Below, piece by piece: positions 16,979-26,095 of a stretch of DNA of 64,000 nucleotides. Source of the stretch: Kocuria rosea (lineage in GTDB: Bacteria; Actinomycetota; Actinomycetes; Actinomycetales; Micrococcaceae). Location: the NCBI RefSeq assembly GCF_023715525.1, contig NZ_JAMBOG010000012.1, forward strand, positions 1-64,000. Reading direction: 5' to 3'. The first letter of the stretch is position 1; each line of letters opens with the position of its first letter. The notes beneath the pieces are model-generated. The model did not search any database, had not been told where the DNA came from, and saw nothing but the letters and a program-made list of their open reading frames with translations. The position numbers and the translations under genes are program-made.

Positions 16979-18325
16979 TCAGCCCCCGGTGCGGATCGTG
17001 ACGGCCCGCCCGTGCGCGGGCAGGTCCTCGGACTGCGCCACCGCCACGATGTCCGGGCCGATCGCGGCCAGCGCCTCCTGCGAGTACTCGACGAGCTGCA
17101 CGGCCTTCATGAACGCCGTGGTGGACAGCCCCTGGGCGTGCACCGCGGTCCCGCCCGTGGGCAGGACGTGGTTGGACCCGGCGGCGTAGTCGCCCAGCGG
17201 GACGGGACTGTACGGGCCGAGGAAGATCGCCCCGGCGTTGCGCACCCGGGCGGCCACCGCCTGCGGGTCGGCGGTGTGGATCTCGAGGTGCTCGGCGGCG
17301 TAGGCGTCGGCCACGGCGATCGAGGCGTCGAGGTCGTCGGTGAGCACGATCCCGGACTGGGGCCCGGACAGGGCGGTCGCGATCCGCTGCCGGTGCTTGG
17401 CCGCGGGCACCTGCACGGCCAGCTCCGCCTCCACGCGCGCGGCGAGCCCGGGCGAGTGCGTGATCAGCACGGCGCCGGCGGCCGGGTCGTGCTCGGCCTG
17501 GGAGACGAGGTCCGCGGCGACGTAGGCGGGGTCGGCGGTGTCGTCGGCGAGAACGGCGATCTCCGTGGTCCCCGCCTCCGCGTCCACGCCCACGACCGAG
17601 CGCAGCAGGCGCTTGGCGGTCGCCACGTAGATGTTGCCGGGACCCGTGACGGTGTCCACGGGCTCGAGGACGTCGTCGCCGTCGGCGACCCCGTAGGCCA
17701 TGGCGGCCAGCGACTGGGCGCCGCCGATCGCCCACACCTCGTCCACGCCGAGCAGCCCGGCGGCGGCGAGGATGGTGGGGTGCGGCAGCCCGCCGAACTC
17801 CTTCTGCGGCGGGGTGCACAGCACCACGGAGCCCACGCCGGCGGCCTGGGCGGGCACGACGTTCATCACGACGGAGGACGGGTAGACCGCGAGCCCGCCG
17901 GGCACGTAGAGCCCGGCCCGGCGCAGCGGCGTCCAGCGGTGGACGAGGACCGCGCCGGGGGCGACCTCCACGCGGGCGTCCGCGGGCCGCTGGGCCTGCG
18001 CGAACGCGCGGGTGCGCTCGATGGCGGTCTCCAGGCCCCTGCGCACGGCGGGGTCCAGGGCGTCGACGGCCCGGCGGATCCCGGCCGGGTCGACCCGCAG
18101 CCGGTCCTGCTCCACGCCGTCGAAGCGCTGGGCGTAGCGGCGCAGGGCGGCGGCGCCCTCCGTCCGGACGGCCTCGAGGATCTCGGCGACGGCCTGCTCG
18201 GCGGACGCGCGCGAGCCGGTGCTCTGCCGGGGCACGACCGAGCGCAGCTCGGACCACGACAGGCGCCGGCCGCGCAGGTCGATGGTCCGCAGGGCCGCTG
18301 TCGTGGTCGTCTCAGCTGTAGTCAC
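16979..18325 (-). CDS. hisD: Histidinol dehydrogenase HisD
   Basis: Last two steps of histidine synthesis: NAD-dependent oxidation of histidinol to histidine, zinc-dependent. 448 aa from GTG 18325. Conserved blocks: [54 protein letters not shown] (zinc Gln/His) and EHLEIHT near the active-site Glu/His. An ATG 9 nt upstream (18334) is in frame. GTG is preferred because the minus strand reads TACCAT, 7 nt, GTG, the same leaderless spacing seen at panB and lipB. Other his genes are absent; nrdR follows in the operon. Confidence 0.93.
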   Translation of the reverse strand: MTTAETTTTAALRTIDLRGRRLSWSELRSVVPRQSTGSRASAEQAVAEILEAVRTEGAAALRRYAQRFDGVEQDRLRVDPAGIRRAVDALDPAVRRGLETAIERTRAFAQAQRPADARVEVAPGAVLVHRWTPLRRAGLYVPGGLAVYPSSVVMNVVPAQAAGVGSVVLCTPPQKEFGGLPHPTILAAAGLLGVDEVWAIGGAQSLAAMAYGVADGDDVLEPVDTVTGPGNIYVATAKRLLRSVVGVDAEAGTTEIAVLADDTADPAYVAADLVSQAEHDPAAGAVLITHSPGLAARVEAELAVQVPAAKHRQRIATALSGPQSGIVLTDDLDASIAVADAYAAEHLEIHTADPQAVAARVRNAGAIFLGPYSPVPLGDYAAGSNHVLPTGGTAVHAQGLSTTAFMKAVQLVEYSQEALAAIGPDIVAVAQSEDLPAHGRAVTIRTGG

Positions 18326-18332
18326 GACATCC

Positions 18333-18338
18333 ATGGTA
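18333..18338 (-). promoter_or_regulatory. -10 hexamer TACCAT (hisD)
   Basis: Minus-strand TACCAT, 7 nt (ggatgtc), GTG. The hexamer overlaps the alternative ATG, which argues against that ATG being used. Confidence 0.45.
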
Positions 18339-18347
18339 TTCCACCGG

Positions 18348-18394
18348 GCCGCCCGGGTGCGCTCGGCTCGTTGCGCTCGCCGCCCGGGTGCGCT
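18348..18394. repeat. Direct repeat flanking 15 nt, hisD-dnaE gap
   Basis: gccgcccgggtgcgct occurs at 18348-18363 and 18379-18394, separated by 15 nt. The second copy touches the dnaE stop codon. It fills the short gap between dnaE and hisD. No function is assigned. Confidence 0.7.
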
Positions 18395-21300
18395 AGACCT
18401 CCAGGCAGGTGGGCCCGAGCAGGACCTTGAGGTCCCCGAACAGGGCCGGCGAGGGGTTCACCCGCAGGTCCGGGCCCAGGCGCAGGACCTGCACCTTCTG
18501 CCGGGTCTCCAGGTGGATGCGGACCTCGGAGTCGCCGCGGTGGTTGCGCAGCACCGCCCCGATCTCCTTGACCGTCTCCTCGGTGGCCCGGAACTCGGGC
18601 AGCGCGATGAGCACTGGCCCGTTGTGCCCGTCGGCGGAGAGCTCCGGCACGGTCAGCTCCTGGGCGGAGATCGTCACGGACCCGTCGTCCCGGCGCTGCA
18701 GCCGTCCCTTGATCACGCAGATCAGGTCCTCGGCGAGCACCCCGGCGATCGGGGCGTAGGCCTTGCCGAAGAACATGATCTCGATGGACCCCGTCCGGTC
18801 CTCCAACTCCACCCGGGCGTAGGCGTTGCCGGAGGTCTTGGCGATCCGCCGGGACAGGGACGTGATCATCCCCGCCACGGTGACCACCGCGCCGTCGGGC
18901 CGGCCGTCCTCGCCGAGCAGCGGCTGGATCGAGGTGTCGGCGTACTGGCCCAGCGCCTCGTCGAGCCCGCGCAGCGGGTGGTCGGAGACGTAGAGCCCGA
19001 GCATCTCGCGCTCGAAGGCGAGCAGGTCCTTGCGCTCCCACTCCGGGACGTCGGGCACCGCGACCGTCAGGGACGTGGTGGGGTCCTCGTCCATCCCCAT
19101 CCCGCCGAAGAGGTCGAACTGACCGGCCGCCTCCTGGCGCTTGACGGCGACCGTGGCGTCGACCGCCTCCTCGTGGCACATCACGAGGCCCCGCCGGGTG
19201 TGTCCGAGCCGGTCGAAGGCGCCCGCCTTGACCATGGACTCGATCGTGCGCTTGTTGCACACCACCGCGGGGACCTTGGCGAGGAAGTCGTTGAAGGACG
19301 TGAACGCGCCCTTCTCCTCGCGGGCCTCGACCATGGCGGTGACGACGTTGGCGCCCACGTTGCGCACGGCGCCCATGCCGAACCGGATGTCGCTGCCCAC
19401 CGGGGTGAAGTTCAGGGCGGACTCGTTGACGTCCGGGGGCAGCACGGTGATGCCCATCCGCCGGCACTCGTTGAGGTAGAGCGCGAGCTTGTCCTTGTCG
19501 TCGCCCACCGAGGTCAGCAGCGCGGCCATGTACTCGGCCGGGTAGTGCGCCTTGAGGTACGCCGTCCAGTAGGACACGAGCCCGTAGGCGGCGGTGTGGG
19601 CCTTGTTGAACGCGTAGTCCGAGAACGACTCCAGCACGTTCCACAGGGTCTGGCAGGCCTCGAGCGAGTAGCCGTTGCCCTGCATGCCCTCGAAGAAGAC
19701 GGCCTGCTGCTTGTCCAGCTCCGACTTCTTCTTCTTGCCCATGGCCCGGCGCAGCAGGTCGGCCTGGCCCAGCGAGTAGTTCGCGAGCTTCTGCGCGGCG
19801 GCCATGACCTGCTCCTGGTAGACGATCAGGCCGTAGGTCGTGTCCAGGATCTCGGCGAGAGGTTCCTCGAGCTCCGGGTGGATCGGGGTGATCTCCTGCT
19901 GCCCGTTCTTGCGCAGCGCGTAGTTGGTGTGCGAGTTCACGCCCATGGGCCCCGGGCGGTACAGCGCGAGCACCGCGGAGATGTCCTCGAAGTTGTCGGG
20001 ACGCATGAGCTTGAGCAGCTGGCGCATGGGCCCGCCGTCGAGCTGGAACACCCCGAGGGTGTCGCCGCGGGCGAGCAGCTCGTAGGAGTCCTTGTCGTCC
20101 AGGGCGAGGTTCTCGAGGTCCAGCTCGAAGCCGTCCTGGTTGAGCTGGATGTTCTCCAGGGCGTCGGAGATGATCGTGAGGTTGCGCAGCCCCAGGAAGT
20201 CCATCTTGATCAGCCCGAGCCCCTCGCACGTGGGGTAGTCGAACTGGGTGATGACCTGCCCGTCCTGCTCCCGGCGCATGATCGGGATGATGTCGATCAG
20301 CGGGTGCGAGGACATGATGACGCCGGCCGCGTGCACGCCCCACTGGCGCTTGAGGCCCTCCAGGCCCTCGGCGGTCTCGAAGATCTTCTTCGCCTCGGCG
20401 TCCTGGGCGAGGATCTCGCGCAGCTCCTCCGCCTCGCCGTGGCGCTTGGCGCCCGGGTCGTAGACGTCCTTGAGGGAGATGCCCTTGCCCATGACGTCCG
20501 GCGGCATCGCCTTGGTGAGCTTCTCGCCCATGGAGAAGGGGTAGCCGAGCACGCGCGAGGAGTCCTTCAGCGCCTGCTTGGCCTTGATGGTGCCGTAGGT
20601 GACGATCATGGCCACGCGCTCGTCGCCGTACTTCTCGGTGACGTAGCGGATCACCTCGGAACGGCGGCGGTCGTCGAAGTCGACGTCGAAGTCGGGCATG
20701 GACACGCGCTCCGGGTTGAGGAAGCGCTCGAAGATCAGGCCGTGCTCGAGGGGGTTGAGCTCGGTGATGCGCATGGCGTACGCGACCATGGAGCCGGCCC
20801 CGGAGCCACGGCCCGGACCGACCCGGATGCCGTTGTTCTTGGCCCAGTTGATGAAGTCCGCGACCACCAGGAAGTACCCGGGGAAGCCCATCTGCAGGAT
20901 GATCCCGATCTCGTAGTCGGCCTGCTTCTGCACCTCCTCGGGGATCCCGCCCGGGAAGCGGTGGTGCAGGCCCTGCTGGACCTCCTTGACGAACCAGGAC
21001 TGCTCGTCCTCGCCCTCGGGCACCGGGAAGCGCGGCATGTAGTTGGCGGAGGTGTCGAACTCGACGGAGCAGCGCTCGGCGATCTCGAGGGTGTTGTCGC
21101 ACGCCTCCGGGAAGTCGCGGAAGAGCTCCCGCATCTCGGCGGGGGACTTCAGGTAGAACTCGTCGGCGTCGAACTTGAACCGCTTGGGGTCCGCCAGGGT
21201 GGAGCCGGACTGCACGCACAGCAGCGCGGCGTGGGACTTGGCGTCCTCCGCGTGCGTGTAGTGCAGGTCGTTGGTGGCCACGAGCGGCAGGCCGAGGTCC

Positions 21301-21938
21301 TTGGCGAGCCTGAGCAGGTCGCTCGTGACGTTCTTCTCGATCGCGAGCCCGTGGTCCATCAGCTCGCAGTAGAAGTTCTCGGCCCCGAAGATGTCCCGGA
21401 ACTCCGCGGCGGCCTCGCGGGCCTCCTGGTACTGGCCCAGGCGCAGCCGCGTCTGGACCTCCCCGGACGGGCACCCGGTGGTCGCGATGAGGCCCTTGCC
21501 GTACTGGTTGAGCAGCTCGCGGTCCATGCGCGGCTTGTACAGCTGGCCCTCGAGGGAGGCCAGGGACGAGGCGCGGAAGAGGTTCTGCATGCCCTCCGTG
21601 GACTGGGCGAGCAGGGTCATGTGGGTGTACGCGCCACCGCCGGAGACGTCGTCGCGCCCGCCGTCGGCGAACTTCACGCGCGAGCGGTCGGAGCGGGCGG
21701 TGCCGGGGGTGAGGTACGCCTCGACGCCGATGATCGGCTTGATTCCGGCACTGCGGGCCTTGTTCCAGAAGTCGAAGGCGCCGAAGACGTAGCCGTGGTC
21801 GGTGGTGGCGAGGGACGTCATGCCCATCTCGTGGCACGCCTCGAAGAGGTCGTCGAGGCGCGCGGCACCGTCGAGCATCGAGTACTCGGTGTGCACGTGC
21901 AGGTGGGTGAAGCTCTTCTTGCCGGATGCCGTCGTCAC
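18393..21938 (-). CDS. dnaE: DNA polymerase III alpha subunit DnaE (replicative)
   Basis: Catalytic subunit of the replicative polymerase. 1181 aa, full length for DnaE1. The N-terminal PHP domain has metal-binding motifs (HLHVHTEYSMLDG, TDHGYVFG) and probably retains proofreading or metal-binding function. The palm has the catalytic aspartates in PDFDVDF (residues 415-421). GLRNLTIIS, YRPGPMGVNSH and DYAFNKAHTAAYG are typical thumb/finger blocks. The beta-clamp-binding motif is near QFDLFGG, and an OB-fold (VTVAGMITSLSRR) is C-terminal. The GTG start is preceded by TACACT and 6 nt, so it is probably leaderless. Confidence 0.97.
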   Translation of the reverse strand: MTTASGKKSFTHLHVHTEYSMLDGAARLDDLFEACHEMGMTSLATTDHGYVFGAFDFWNKARSAGIKPIIGVEAYLTPGTARSDRSRVKFADGGRDDVSGGGAYTHMTLLAQSTEGMQNLFRASSLASLEGQLYKPRMDRELLNQYGKGLIATTGCPSGEVQTRLRLGQYQEAREAAAEFRDIFGAENFYCELMDHGLAIEKNVTSDLLRLAKDLGLPLVATNDLHYTHAEDAKSHAALLCVQSGSTLADPKRFKFDADEFYLKSPAEMRELFRDFPEACDNTLEIAERCSVEFDTSANYMPRFPVPEGEDEQSWFVKEVQQGLHHRFPGGIPEEVQKQADYEIGIILQMGFPGYFLVVADFINWAKNNGIRVGPGRGSGAGSMVAYAMRITELNPLEHGLIFERFLNPERVSMPDFDVDFDDRRRSEVIRYVTEKYGDERVAMIVTYGTIKAKQALKDSSRVLGYPFSMGEKLTKAMPPDVMGKGISLKDVYDPGAKRHGEAEELREILAQDAEAKKIFETAEGLEGLKRQWGVHAAGVIMSSHPLIDIIPIMRREQDGQVITQFDYPTCEGLGLIKMDFLGLRNLTIISDALENIQLNQDGFELDLENLALDDKDSYELLARGDTLGVFQLDGGPMRQLLKLMRPDNFEDISAVLALYRPGPMGVNSHTNYALRKNGQQEITPIHPELEEPLAEILDTTYGLIVYQEQVMAAAQKLANYSLGQADLLRRAMGKKKKSELDKQQAVFFEGMQGNGYSLEACQTLWNVLESFSDYAFNKAHTAAYGLVSYWTAYLKAHYPAEYMAALLTSVGDDKDKLALYLNECRRMGITVLPPDVNESALNFTPVGSDIRFGMGAVRNVGANVVTAMVEAREEKGAFTSFNDFLAKVPAVVCNKRTIESMVKAGAFDRLGHTRRGLVMCHEEAVDATVAVKRQEAAGQFDLFGGMGMDEDPTTSLTVAVPDVPEWERKDLLAFEREMLGLYVSDHPLRGLDEALGQYADTSIQPLLGEDGRPDGAVVTVAGMITSLSRRIAKTSGNAYARVELEDRTGSIEIMFFGKAYAPIAGVLAEDLICVIKGRLQRRDDGSVTISAQELTVPELSADGHNGPVLIALPEFRATEETVKEIGAVLRNHRGDSEVRIHLETRQKVQVLRLGPDLRVNPSPALFGDLKVLLGPTCLEV

Positions 21939-21944
21939 CCGTCC

Positions 21945-21950
21945 AGTGTA
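21945..21950 (-). promoter_or_regulatory. -10 hexamer TACACT, leaderless (dnaE)
   Basis: Minus-strand TACACT, 6 nt (ggacgg), GTG start of dnaE. Confidence 0.55.
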
Positions 21951-21982
21951 GTGCTCCGCTCCGACGGCCCCGGCCGGGGCCC

Positions 21983-22005
21983 GGGCCCGCCGCTCAGGCG
22001 GGCCC
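21983..22005. terminator. Hairpin at the rluD-type gene stop
   Basis: gggcccgcc / ggcgggccc, a 9-bp stem whose loop contains the minus-strand stop at 21994-21996. It probably separates this gene from the leaderless dnaE transcript. Confidence 0.55.
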
Positions 22006-22941
22006 GCCGTCCCGCAGGCTCTCCAGGGCGAAGGAGAGGTCCGGCGGGTAGGGGCTGTCGAACTCGACCGGCTCCCCCGTCCCCGGGTGCTCGAAGCCGA
22101 GGCGCTTGGCGTGCAGCCACTGCCGGGTCAGTCCCAGCCCGGCCGACAGCGCCGGGTCGGCGCCGTAGGTGAGGTCGCCGCAGCACGGGTGGCGCAGCGC
22201 GGAGAAGTGCACGCGGATCTGATGGGTGCGCCCGGTCTCCAGGTGCACCTCCACGAGCGTGGCCCGGCCGAACGCCTCGAGCACCTCGTAGTGGGTGACC
22301 GCGTGGCGCCCGCCCTCGACCACCGCGAACCGCCAGTCGTAGCCGGGGTGGCGCCCGATCGGGGCGTCGATCGTGCCCCGCAGCGGGTCGGGCAGTCCCT
22401 GCACCACGGTGTGGTAGACCTTCGTGACCGTCCGCTCCTTGAAGGCGCGCTTGAGGGCCGTGTACGCCCGCTCCGTGCGCGCCACGACCATCAGCCCGGA
22501 GGTGCCGACGTCGAGGCGGTGCACCACGCCCTGGCGCTCGGGGGCCCCCGAGGTGCTCACGGCGACCCCGGCCCCGGCCAGGGCGCCCACCACGGTGGGG
22601 CCCTTCCAGCCCGGCGACGGGTGGGCGGCGACCCCCGGGGGCTTGTCGATGACGACGATGTCGTCGTCGAGGTGGACCACGCGGAAGTCGTCGACGAGCT
22701 GGGGGACGATCCGGCCCGGGTCCTCCGGGACGGGCACGTGCACGGTGAGGGTCTGGGAGGTCTCCACGCGGAAGGACTTGGCGACCGCCCGGCCGCGGTG
22801 CAGCACGCGCCCCTCCGCGCACAGCCCGGCGGCGGCGGAGCGGGAGAGCCCCGTCAGCGCGGCCACGGCCGCGTCGACGCGCTGGCCCTCGAGCTCGGGC
22901 GGGACGGTGAAGCGCTCCTCGGAGTGGGTGGGCTCAGGCAC
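21994..22941 (-). CDS. RluA/RluD-family 23S rRNA pseudouridine synthase
   Basis: Converts uridines of large-subunit rRNA to pseudouridine. 315 aa. The N-terminal S4 RNA-binding domain (GQRVDAAVAALTGLSRSAAAGL) is followed by the RluA catalytic core with the active-site Asp in VHRLDVGTSGLMVVART, then ETGRTHQIRVHF. GTG 22941 starts inside the last codons of lspA (8-nt overlap), so the genes are translationally coupled, as lspA-rluD is in many actinobacteria. The exact uridine target is not deducible. Confidence 0.92.
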   Translation of the reverse strand: MPEPTHSEERFTVPPELEGQRVDAAVAALTGLSRSAAAGLCAEGRVLHRGRAVAKSFRVETSQTLTVHVPVPEDPGRIVPQLVDDFRVVHLDDDIVVIDKPPGVAAHPSPGWKGPTVVGALAGAGVAVSTSGAPERQGVVHRLDVGTSGLMVVARTERAYTALKRAFKERTVTKVYHTVVQGLPDPLRGTIDAPIGRHPGYDWRFAVVEGGRHAVTHYEVLEAFGRATLVEVHLETGRTHQIRVHFSALRHPCCGDLTYGADPALSAGLGLTRQWLHAKRLGFEHPGTGEPVEFDSPYPPDLSFALESLRDGGPA

Positions 22942-23458
22942 GGGTCCCCTCCTCCCCCGGCGCCGCGCCGAGCGCGCCTCCCGGGCCGGCACCGGGCCCG
23001 GAGCCGGTGCCCCGGCCCGGGCGGGTGCCGTCGAGCTCGCGGCCGAGCAGGGTGAGCAGCACGACGAGGCCGACCCCGGCGACGACCCCGCAGTCGGCGA
23101 CGTTGAAGATGGCGAAGCGGGGCACCGCGATGAAGTCGACGACGTGGCCCACCCCGAAGCCGGGCTGCCGCAGGAGCCGGTCGGTGAGGTTGCCGAGCGC
23201 CCCGCCCAGCACGAGGCCCAGGGCCAGCGCCCACGGCGCGGAGCGCACGCGGAGCAGGGTGCGGACGATGACGACGGAGACGACCGCCATGACGAGGGTG
23301 AACACCCAGGTGATGCTCTCGCCCAGGGAGAACGCGGCGCCCGGGTTGCGGATGAACTGCCACCACAGCAGGCCGTCGACCACGGGGATCCGCCGCCCGG
23401 GCACCAGGGCGGAGACGACCCACCACTTGGTGAGCTGGTCGAGGGCGTAGACCAGCAG
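22934..23458 (-). CDS. lspA: Lipoprotein signal peptidase LspA; start codon unclear
   Basis: Membrane aspartyl protease that cleaves lipoprotein signal peptides. Four membrane helices. The catalytic Asp pair is in GNLTDRLLR and FNVADCGVV. The C-terminal tail is Gly/Pro-rich. The conserved N-terminal helix ALLVYALDQLTKWWVV is readable upstream of the first GTG in frame (23404), which would delete half of it. Between that helix and the upstream hairpin there is no ATG, GTG or TTG in frame. CTG 23458 is given as a provisional start. A GTG at 23475 would be in frame if one base were missing from the sequence. The C-terminus overlaps rluD by 8 nt. Confidence 0.85.
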   Translation of the reverse strand: MLVYALDQLTKWWVVSALVPGRRIPVVDGLLWWQFIRNPGAAFSLGESITWVFTLVMAVVSVVIVRTLLRVRSAPWALALGLVLGGALGNLTDRLLRQPGFGVGHVVDFIAVPRFAIFNVADCGVVAGVGLVVLLTLLGRELDGTRPGRGTGSGPGAGPGGALGAAPGEEGTRA

Positions 23459-23467
23459 CGCGGCGGA

Positions 23468-23524
23468 CCGGGCACGACGACGGAGGGACCGGCCCGTGGC
23501 CGGTCCCTCCGTCGTCGTGCCCGG
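23468..23524 (-). terminator. 27-bp hairpin after divIVA
   Basis: A 27-bp perfect stem with a 3-nt loop, starting 12 nt beyond the divIVA stop. It occupies the place where the lspA leader and start would be expected, so lspA must be transcribed from inside or past it. Confidence 0.75.
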
Positions 23525-23535
23525 GGCGGCCGGGC

Positions 23536-24201
23536 TCAGGCCTGCTCGACCGCGTCGGCGGGGCGGGCGCCGGCGGGCTCGAGCGACGGGGTCGTGTCGA
23601 GGTCCTGCAGCTGGTCCTGGATGAAGCCCCGCAGGTTCGTGCGGTAGTCGGCCTCGAAGGCGCGCAGCCCGGAGACACGGGTCTCCAGCTCGGCCTGCTC
23701 CTCCTGCAGCACGGAGAGGGTCTCCTCGCGGGTGCGCCGGGCGTCGGCCACGAGCTCCTCGGCCCGGGTGCGGCCCTCGGCGATGAGCCGCTCGCGCTCG
23801 GCGGTGCCCTGCGAGACGTAGTCGTCGTGCAGCTTCTGGGCCATGGCGAGCACGCCGGCCGCGGACTGGGCGACGTCGACGGCCGGGGCGGCCCCGGTCG
23901 CCGCGGCGGGCTCGGCCGGTTCCGCGGGAGCCTCGGTGACGGTGACGGCGGAGGTCTGCGCGGGCTCGGCGGCGGTGGGCAGCCCCGGCTCCGACACCGG
24001 CGACGGCGCGGACTCCCGGGGCGCCACGGACTGCCCGGCGGCCTCGAGCTGCTGCTTGAGGTCGGTGTTCTCCTGGTTCAGGCGGCGCAGCTCCACGACG
24101 ATCTCGTCGAGGAAGTCGTCGACCTCGTCCTGGTCGTAGCCCTCACGGAACTTGGTGGGCTGGAAACGCTTGTTGATGACGTCTTCGGGGGTCAGGGCCA
24201 T
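23536..24201 (-). CDS. divIVA: DivIVA/Wag31 polar growth protein
   Basis: Marks negatively curved membrane at poles and septum and recruits cell-wall synthesis. 221 aa. The N-terminal lipid-binding domain is MALTPEDVINKRFQPTKFREGYDQDEVDDFLDEI, leading into a coiled coil (VVELRRLNQENTDLKQQLEAA). A Pro/Ala-rich disordered spacer of about 50 aa precedes a second coiled coil (AERERLIAEGRTRAEELVADARRT onward). The start has AAGGAGGA upstream. It is the last gene of the division cluster, following yggT and sepF as in M. tuberculosis (Rv2145c). Confidence 0.95.
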   Translation of the reverse strand: MALTPEDVINKRFQPTKFREGYDQDEVDDFLDEIVVELRRLNQENTDLKQQLEAAGQSVAPRESAPSPVSEPGLPTAAEPAQTSAVTVTEAPAEPAEPAAATGAAPAVDVAQSAAGVLAMAQKLHDDYVSQGTAERERLIAEGRTRAEELVADARRTREETLSVLQEEQAELETRVSGLRAFEADYRTNLRGFIQDQLQDLDTTPSLEPAGARPADAVEQA

Positions 24202-24322
24202 GGGGCATTCCTCCTTGTGCGGGGCTGGGGCGGGCGCGTCCGCGGGGTCGGCGGGGGTCCGGCCGACCGGGTCCGGGGCGGCGCCGGGAGCGGGGCCGGG
24301 ACCCGGCGGGCGGTCCGGCTAC

Positions 24323-24328
24323 AGGGTA
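24323..24328 (-). promoter_or_regulatory. Candidate divIVA -10 (TACCCT)
   Basis: In the 151-nt gap between yggT and divIVA the minus strand carries TACCCT inside a tandem TACAGGG repeat (plus strand 24320-24333). It could drive divIVA separately, with a leader of about 115 nt. Confidence 0.3.
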
Positions 24329-24352
24329 CAGGGTGGGCCGTCGCGGCCCGGC

Positions 24353-24643
24353 TCAGATCAGCAGCTGGCCGACGATGCCCTGCAGGATGCTGATCGCGAA
24401 GATGAGGATGAGGAACCCCAGGTCCAGCGACACCCCGCCCAGGCGCAGCGGCGGCACGAGCCGGCGCAGCAGGCGCATGGGCGGGTCCGTGATGGTGTAC
24501 ACCGCCGACGCCGCGACGAGGGCGGCGCCGCGGGGCCGCCAGTTGCGGGCGAACATCTGGACCCAGTCGAGGACGAGGCGCGCCAGCAGGGCCACGTAGA
24601 CGAGGTGCAGGGCGAGGTACAGCACGGAGAGCAGCAGTTCCAT
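24353..24643 (-). CDS. YggT family membrane protein
   Basis: 96 aa with two long hydrophobic helices (LLSVLYLALHLVYVALLARL and LDLGFLILIFAISILQGIVG). The conserved YggT signature between them is YTITDPPMRLLRRLVPPLRLG. Found between sepF and divIVA in most actinobacteria (Rv2146c); the molecular role is not established. It begins 8 nt after the sepF stop and has GGGG/GAG-type pairing only weakly, so translation probably depends on sepF. Confidence 0.9.
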   Translation of the reverse strand: MELLLSVLYLALHLVYVALLARLVLDWVQMFARNWRPRGAALVAASAVYTITDPPMRLLRRLVPPLRLGGVSLDLGFLILIFAISILQGIVGQLLI

Positions 24644-24651
24644 GGGGAGTC

Positions 24652-25179
24652 TCAGTTCTCCTGGTCGTCGTCGGCCTCGTCCGCCTCGTCGGCCGCGGAG
24701 GGGTGCCCGACGACCTCGACGTAGGACGGGGTGAGCAGGAAGACCTTGCCGGTCACCCGCTCGATGGATCCGTGCAGGGCGAAGACCAGTCCGGCGGAGA
24801 AGTCCACGAGCCGCTTGGCCTCCGCGTCGCCCATGTCGCTGACGTTCATGATCACGGGAGTGCCCTCCCGGAACGCCTCGCCGATGGACTTCGCGTCGTT
24901 GTAGGAGCGGGGGTGGACGGTGGTGATGGTGCGCAAGGTCGAGCTGTCCTCTCGAGAGCTGGAGAAGGCGCGCTTGATGGGGGTCACCGGCGCCCGGTAC
25001 TCGGCCGAGCGGCGCGGTGCCGCCACGGCGGTGGACTCCTGGGCGCGCGCCTCGCGCGGCTCCTCGCGGATCGCGACAGCGGACTGGTGCTCCTGGCGGT
25101 CAGGCGTCGGCTCGTCGTAGTCCTCGTCCGTCTCGGCGAGGCCGAGATAGATCATGGTGCGGCGCAACGCTCCGGCCAT
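24652..25179 (-). CDS. sepF: Cell division protein SepF
   Basis: Membrane anchor and alignment factor for FtsZ; actinobacteria lack FtsA and ZipA and depend on SepF. 175 aa. The N-terminal amphipathic membrane-binding helix is [17 protein letters not shown] variable acidic linker follows, then the C-terminal SepF fold ([49 protein letters not shown]). ATG 25179 has AAGGAG 7-8 nt upstream and gives the expected N-terminal helix; the frame extends upstream without homology. An acidic tail ends the protein. Confidence 0.94.
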   Translation of the reverse strand: MAGALRRTMIYLGLAETDEDYDEPTPDRQEHQSAVAIREEPREARAQESTAVAAPRRSAEYRAPVTPIKRAFSSSREDSSTLRTITTVHPRSYNDAKSIGEAFREGTPVIMNVSDMGDAEAKRLVDFSAGLVFALHGSIERVTGKVFLLTPSYVEVVGHPSAADEADEADDDQEN

Positions 25180-25306
25180 GGTGCTCTCCTTGACTGTCTG
25201 TGCGGATATCGGCGGTGGGGGGAGGTCCGGGATCCTCGGCCGCCACGCGCCCGCAGGGATGCACGGAGCGCGGTACGGCCCTGGCCCGTCAGGGCCGTCC
25301 TCCAAG

Positions 25307-26095
25307 CTATCGTACGGGTGGTCGGGGGCCGAGGATATCGGAGCCGACGCGCACGTGGGTGGCTCCCCGGGCGACGGCTTCCTCCAGGTCGTGGCTCATT
25401 CCGGCGGACACCGCCGTGGCCCCCGGCAGGGACCGCTGCAGGAGCTGCGACAGTTCGTGCAGCCGGTCGAAGGCCGGGCCCGGCGGCGCGCCCAGGGGCG
25501 CGACGGCCATCACGCCGCCCGCGCGCAGGCCCTCCGTGGCGGCGATCCGCTCGGCGAGCGCGACGACGTCCTCGGGGCGGGCCCCGCCGCGGTGCTCCTC
25601 GGCGTCGAGGGAGACCTGGACCAGGCACGTCAGGTCCTCGGCCGCACACGGGCCCGGCGGCTCGTCCCCGGCGGCCGCGGCCTCCCGGTGGCGCAGCACG
25701 GCCCGGCCGAGGGCCGTCACCAGCGAGGCGCGGTCCACCGAGTGCACCCAGGAGGCGTAGCGGACCACCGACCTCGCCTTGTTGGACTGCAGCTGGCCGA
25801 TGAAGTGCCAGGTCAGCGGGGCAGCGCCGAGCTCCCTCGCCTCCCGTGCCTTGGCGGAGGCCTCCTGGTCGCGGTTCTCGCCCACGTCGCGCACGCCCAG
25901 GCGGTGCAGCCGGGCGACGTCGGCCGCGGGGAAGAACTTCGTCACCGCGATCAGCGTGGGCTCGTCCGCCCGGGGGTCCTGGCCGGCCGCGGCGGTGGCG
26001 ACCCGGGCGCGGACCCGGTCGAGGGCGTGCGCGAGCTCGCGGGTGCGCGGGTCTTCCCCCGCGTCCCGGCGGGCCGGGTCCGGCCCGGCGCTCAC
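25307..26095 (-). CDS. YggS/PLPBP family pyridoxal-phosphate homeostasis protein
   Basis: 262 aa. PLP is bound by the Lys in [13 protein letters not shown]. Further family blocks: [43 protein letters not shown] and [13 protein letters not shown]. The family buffers PLP and has no known catalytic activity. The start GTG overlaps the pgeF stop (GTGA, 26092-26095), so it is translationally coupled. It lies in the conserved order ftsZ-pgeF-yggS-sepF. It contains no cell-division motif, and its link with division is by position only. Confidence 0.93.
   Translation of the reverse strand: MSAGPDPARRDAGEDPRTRELAHALDRVRARVATAAAGQDPRADEPTLIAVTKFFPAADVARLHRLGVRDVGENRDQEASAKAREARELGAAPLTWHFIGQLQSNKARSVVRYASWVHSVDRASLVTALGRAVLRHREAAAAGDEPPGPCAAEDLTCLVQVSLDAEEHRGGARPEDVVALAERIAATEGLRAGGVMAVAPLGAPPGPAFDRLHELSQLLQRSLPGATAVSAGMSHDLEEAVARGATHVRVGSDILGPRPPVR

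Noticed and set aside
18348-18394. Direct repeat as phage or element attachment site
   Set aside because: Only 15 nt separate the copies, with no integrase or tRNA nearby; it lies between two core genes.
18219-22172. Long plus-strand open frame opposite dnaE
   Set aside because: The translation is the codon-shifted mirror of dnaE with biased composition and no domain; dnaE has complete catalytic motifs.
22934-23404. lspA starting at GTG 23404
   Set aside because: It would remove half of the first membrane helix and the conserved DQLTK segment that is readable just upstream in the same frame.
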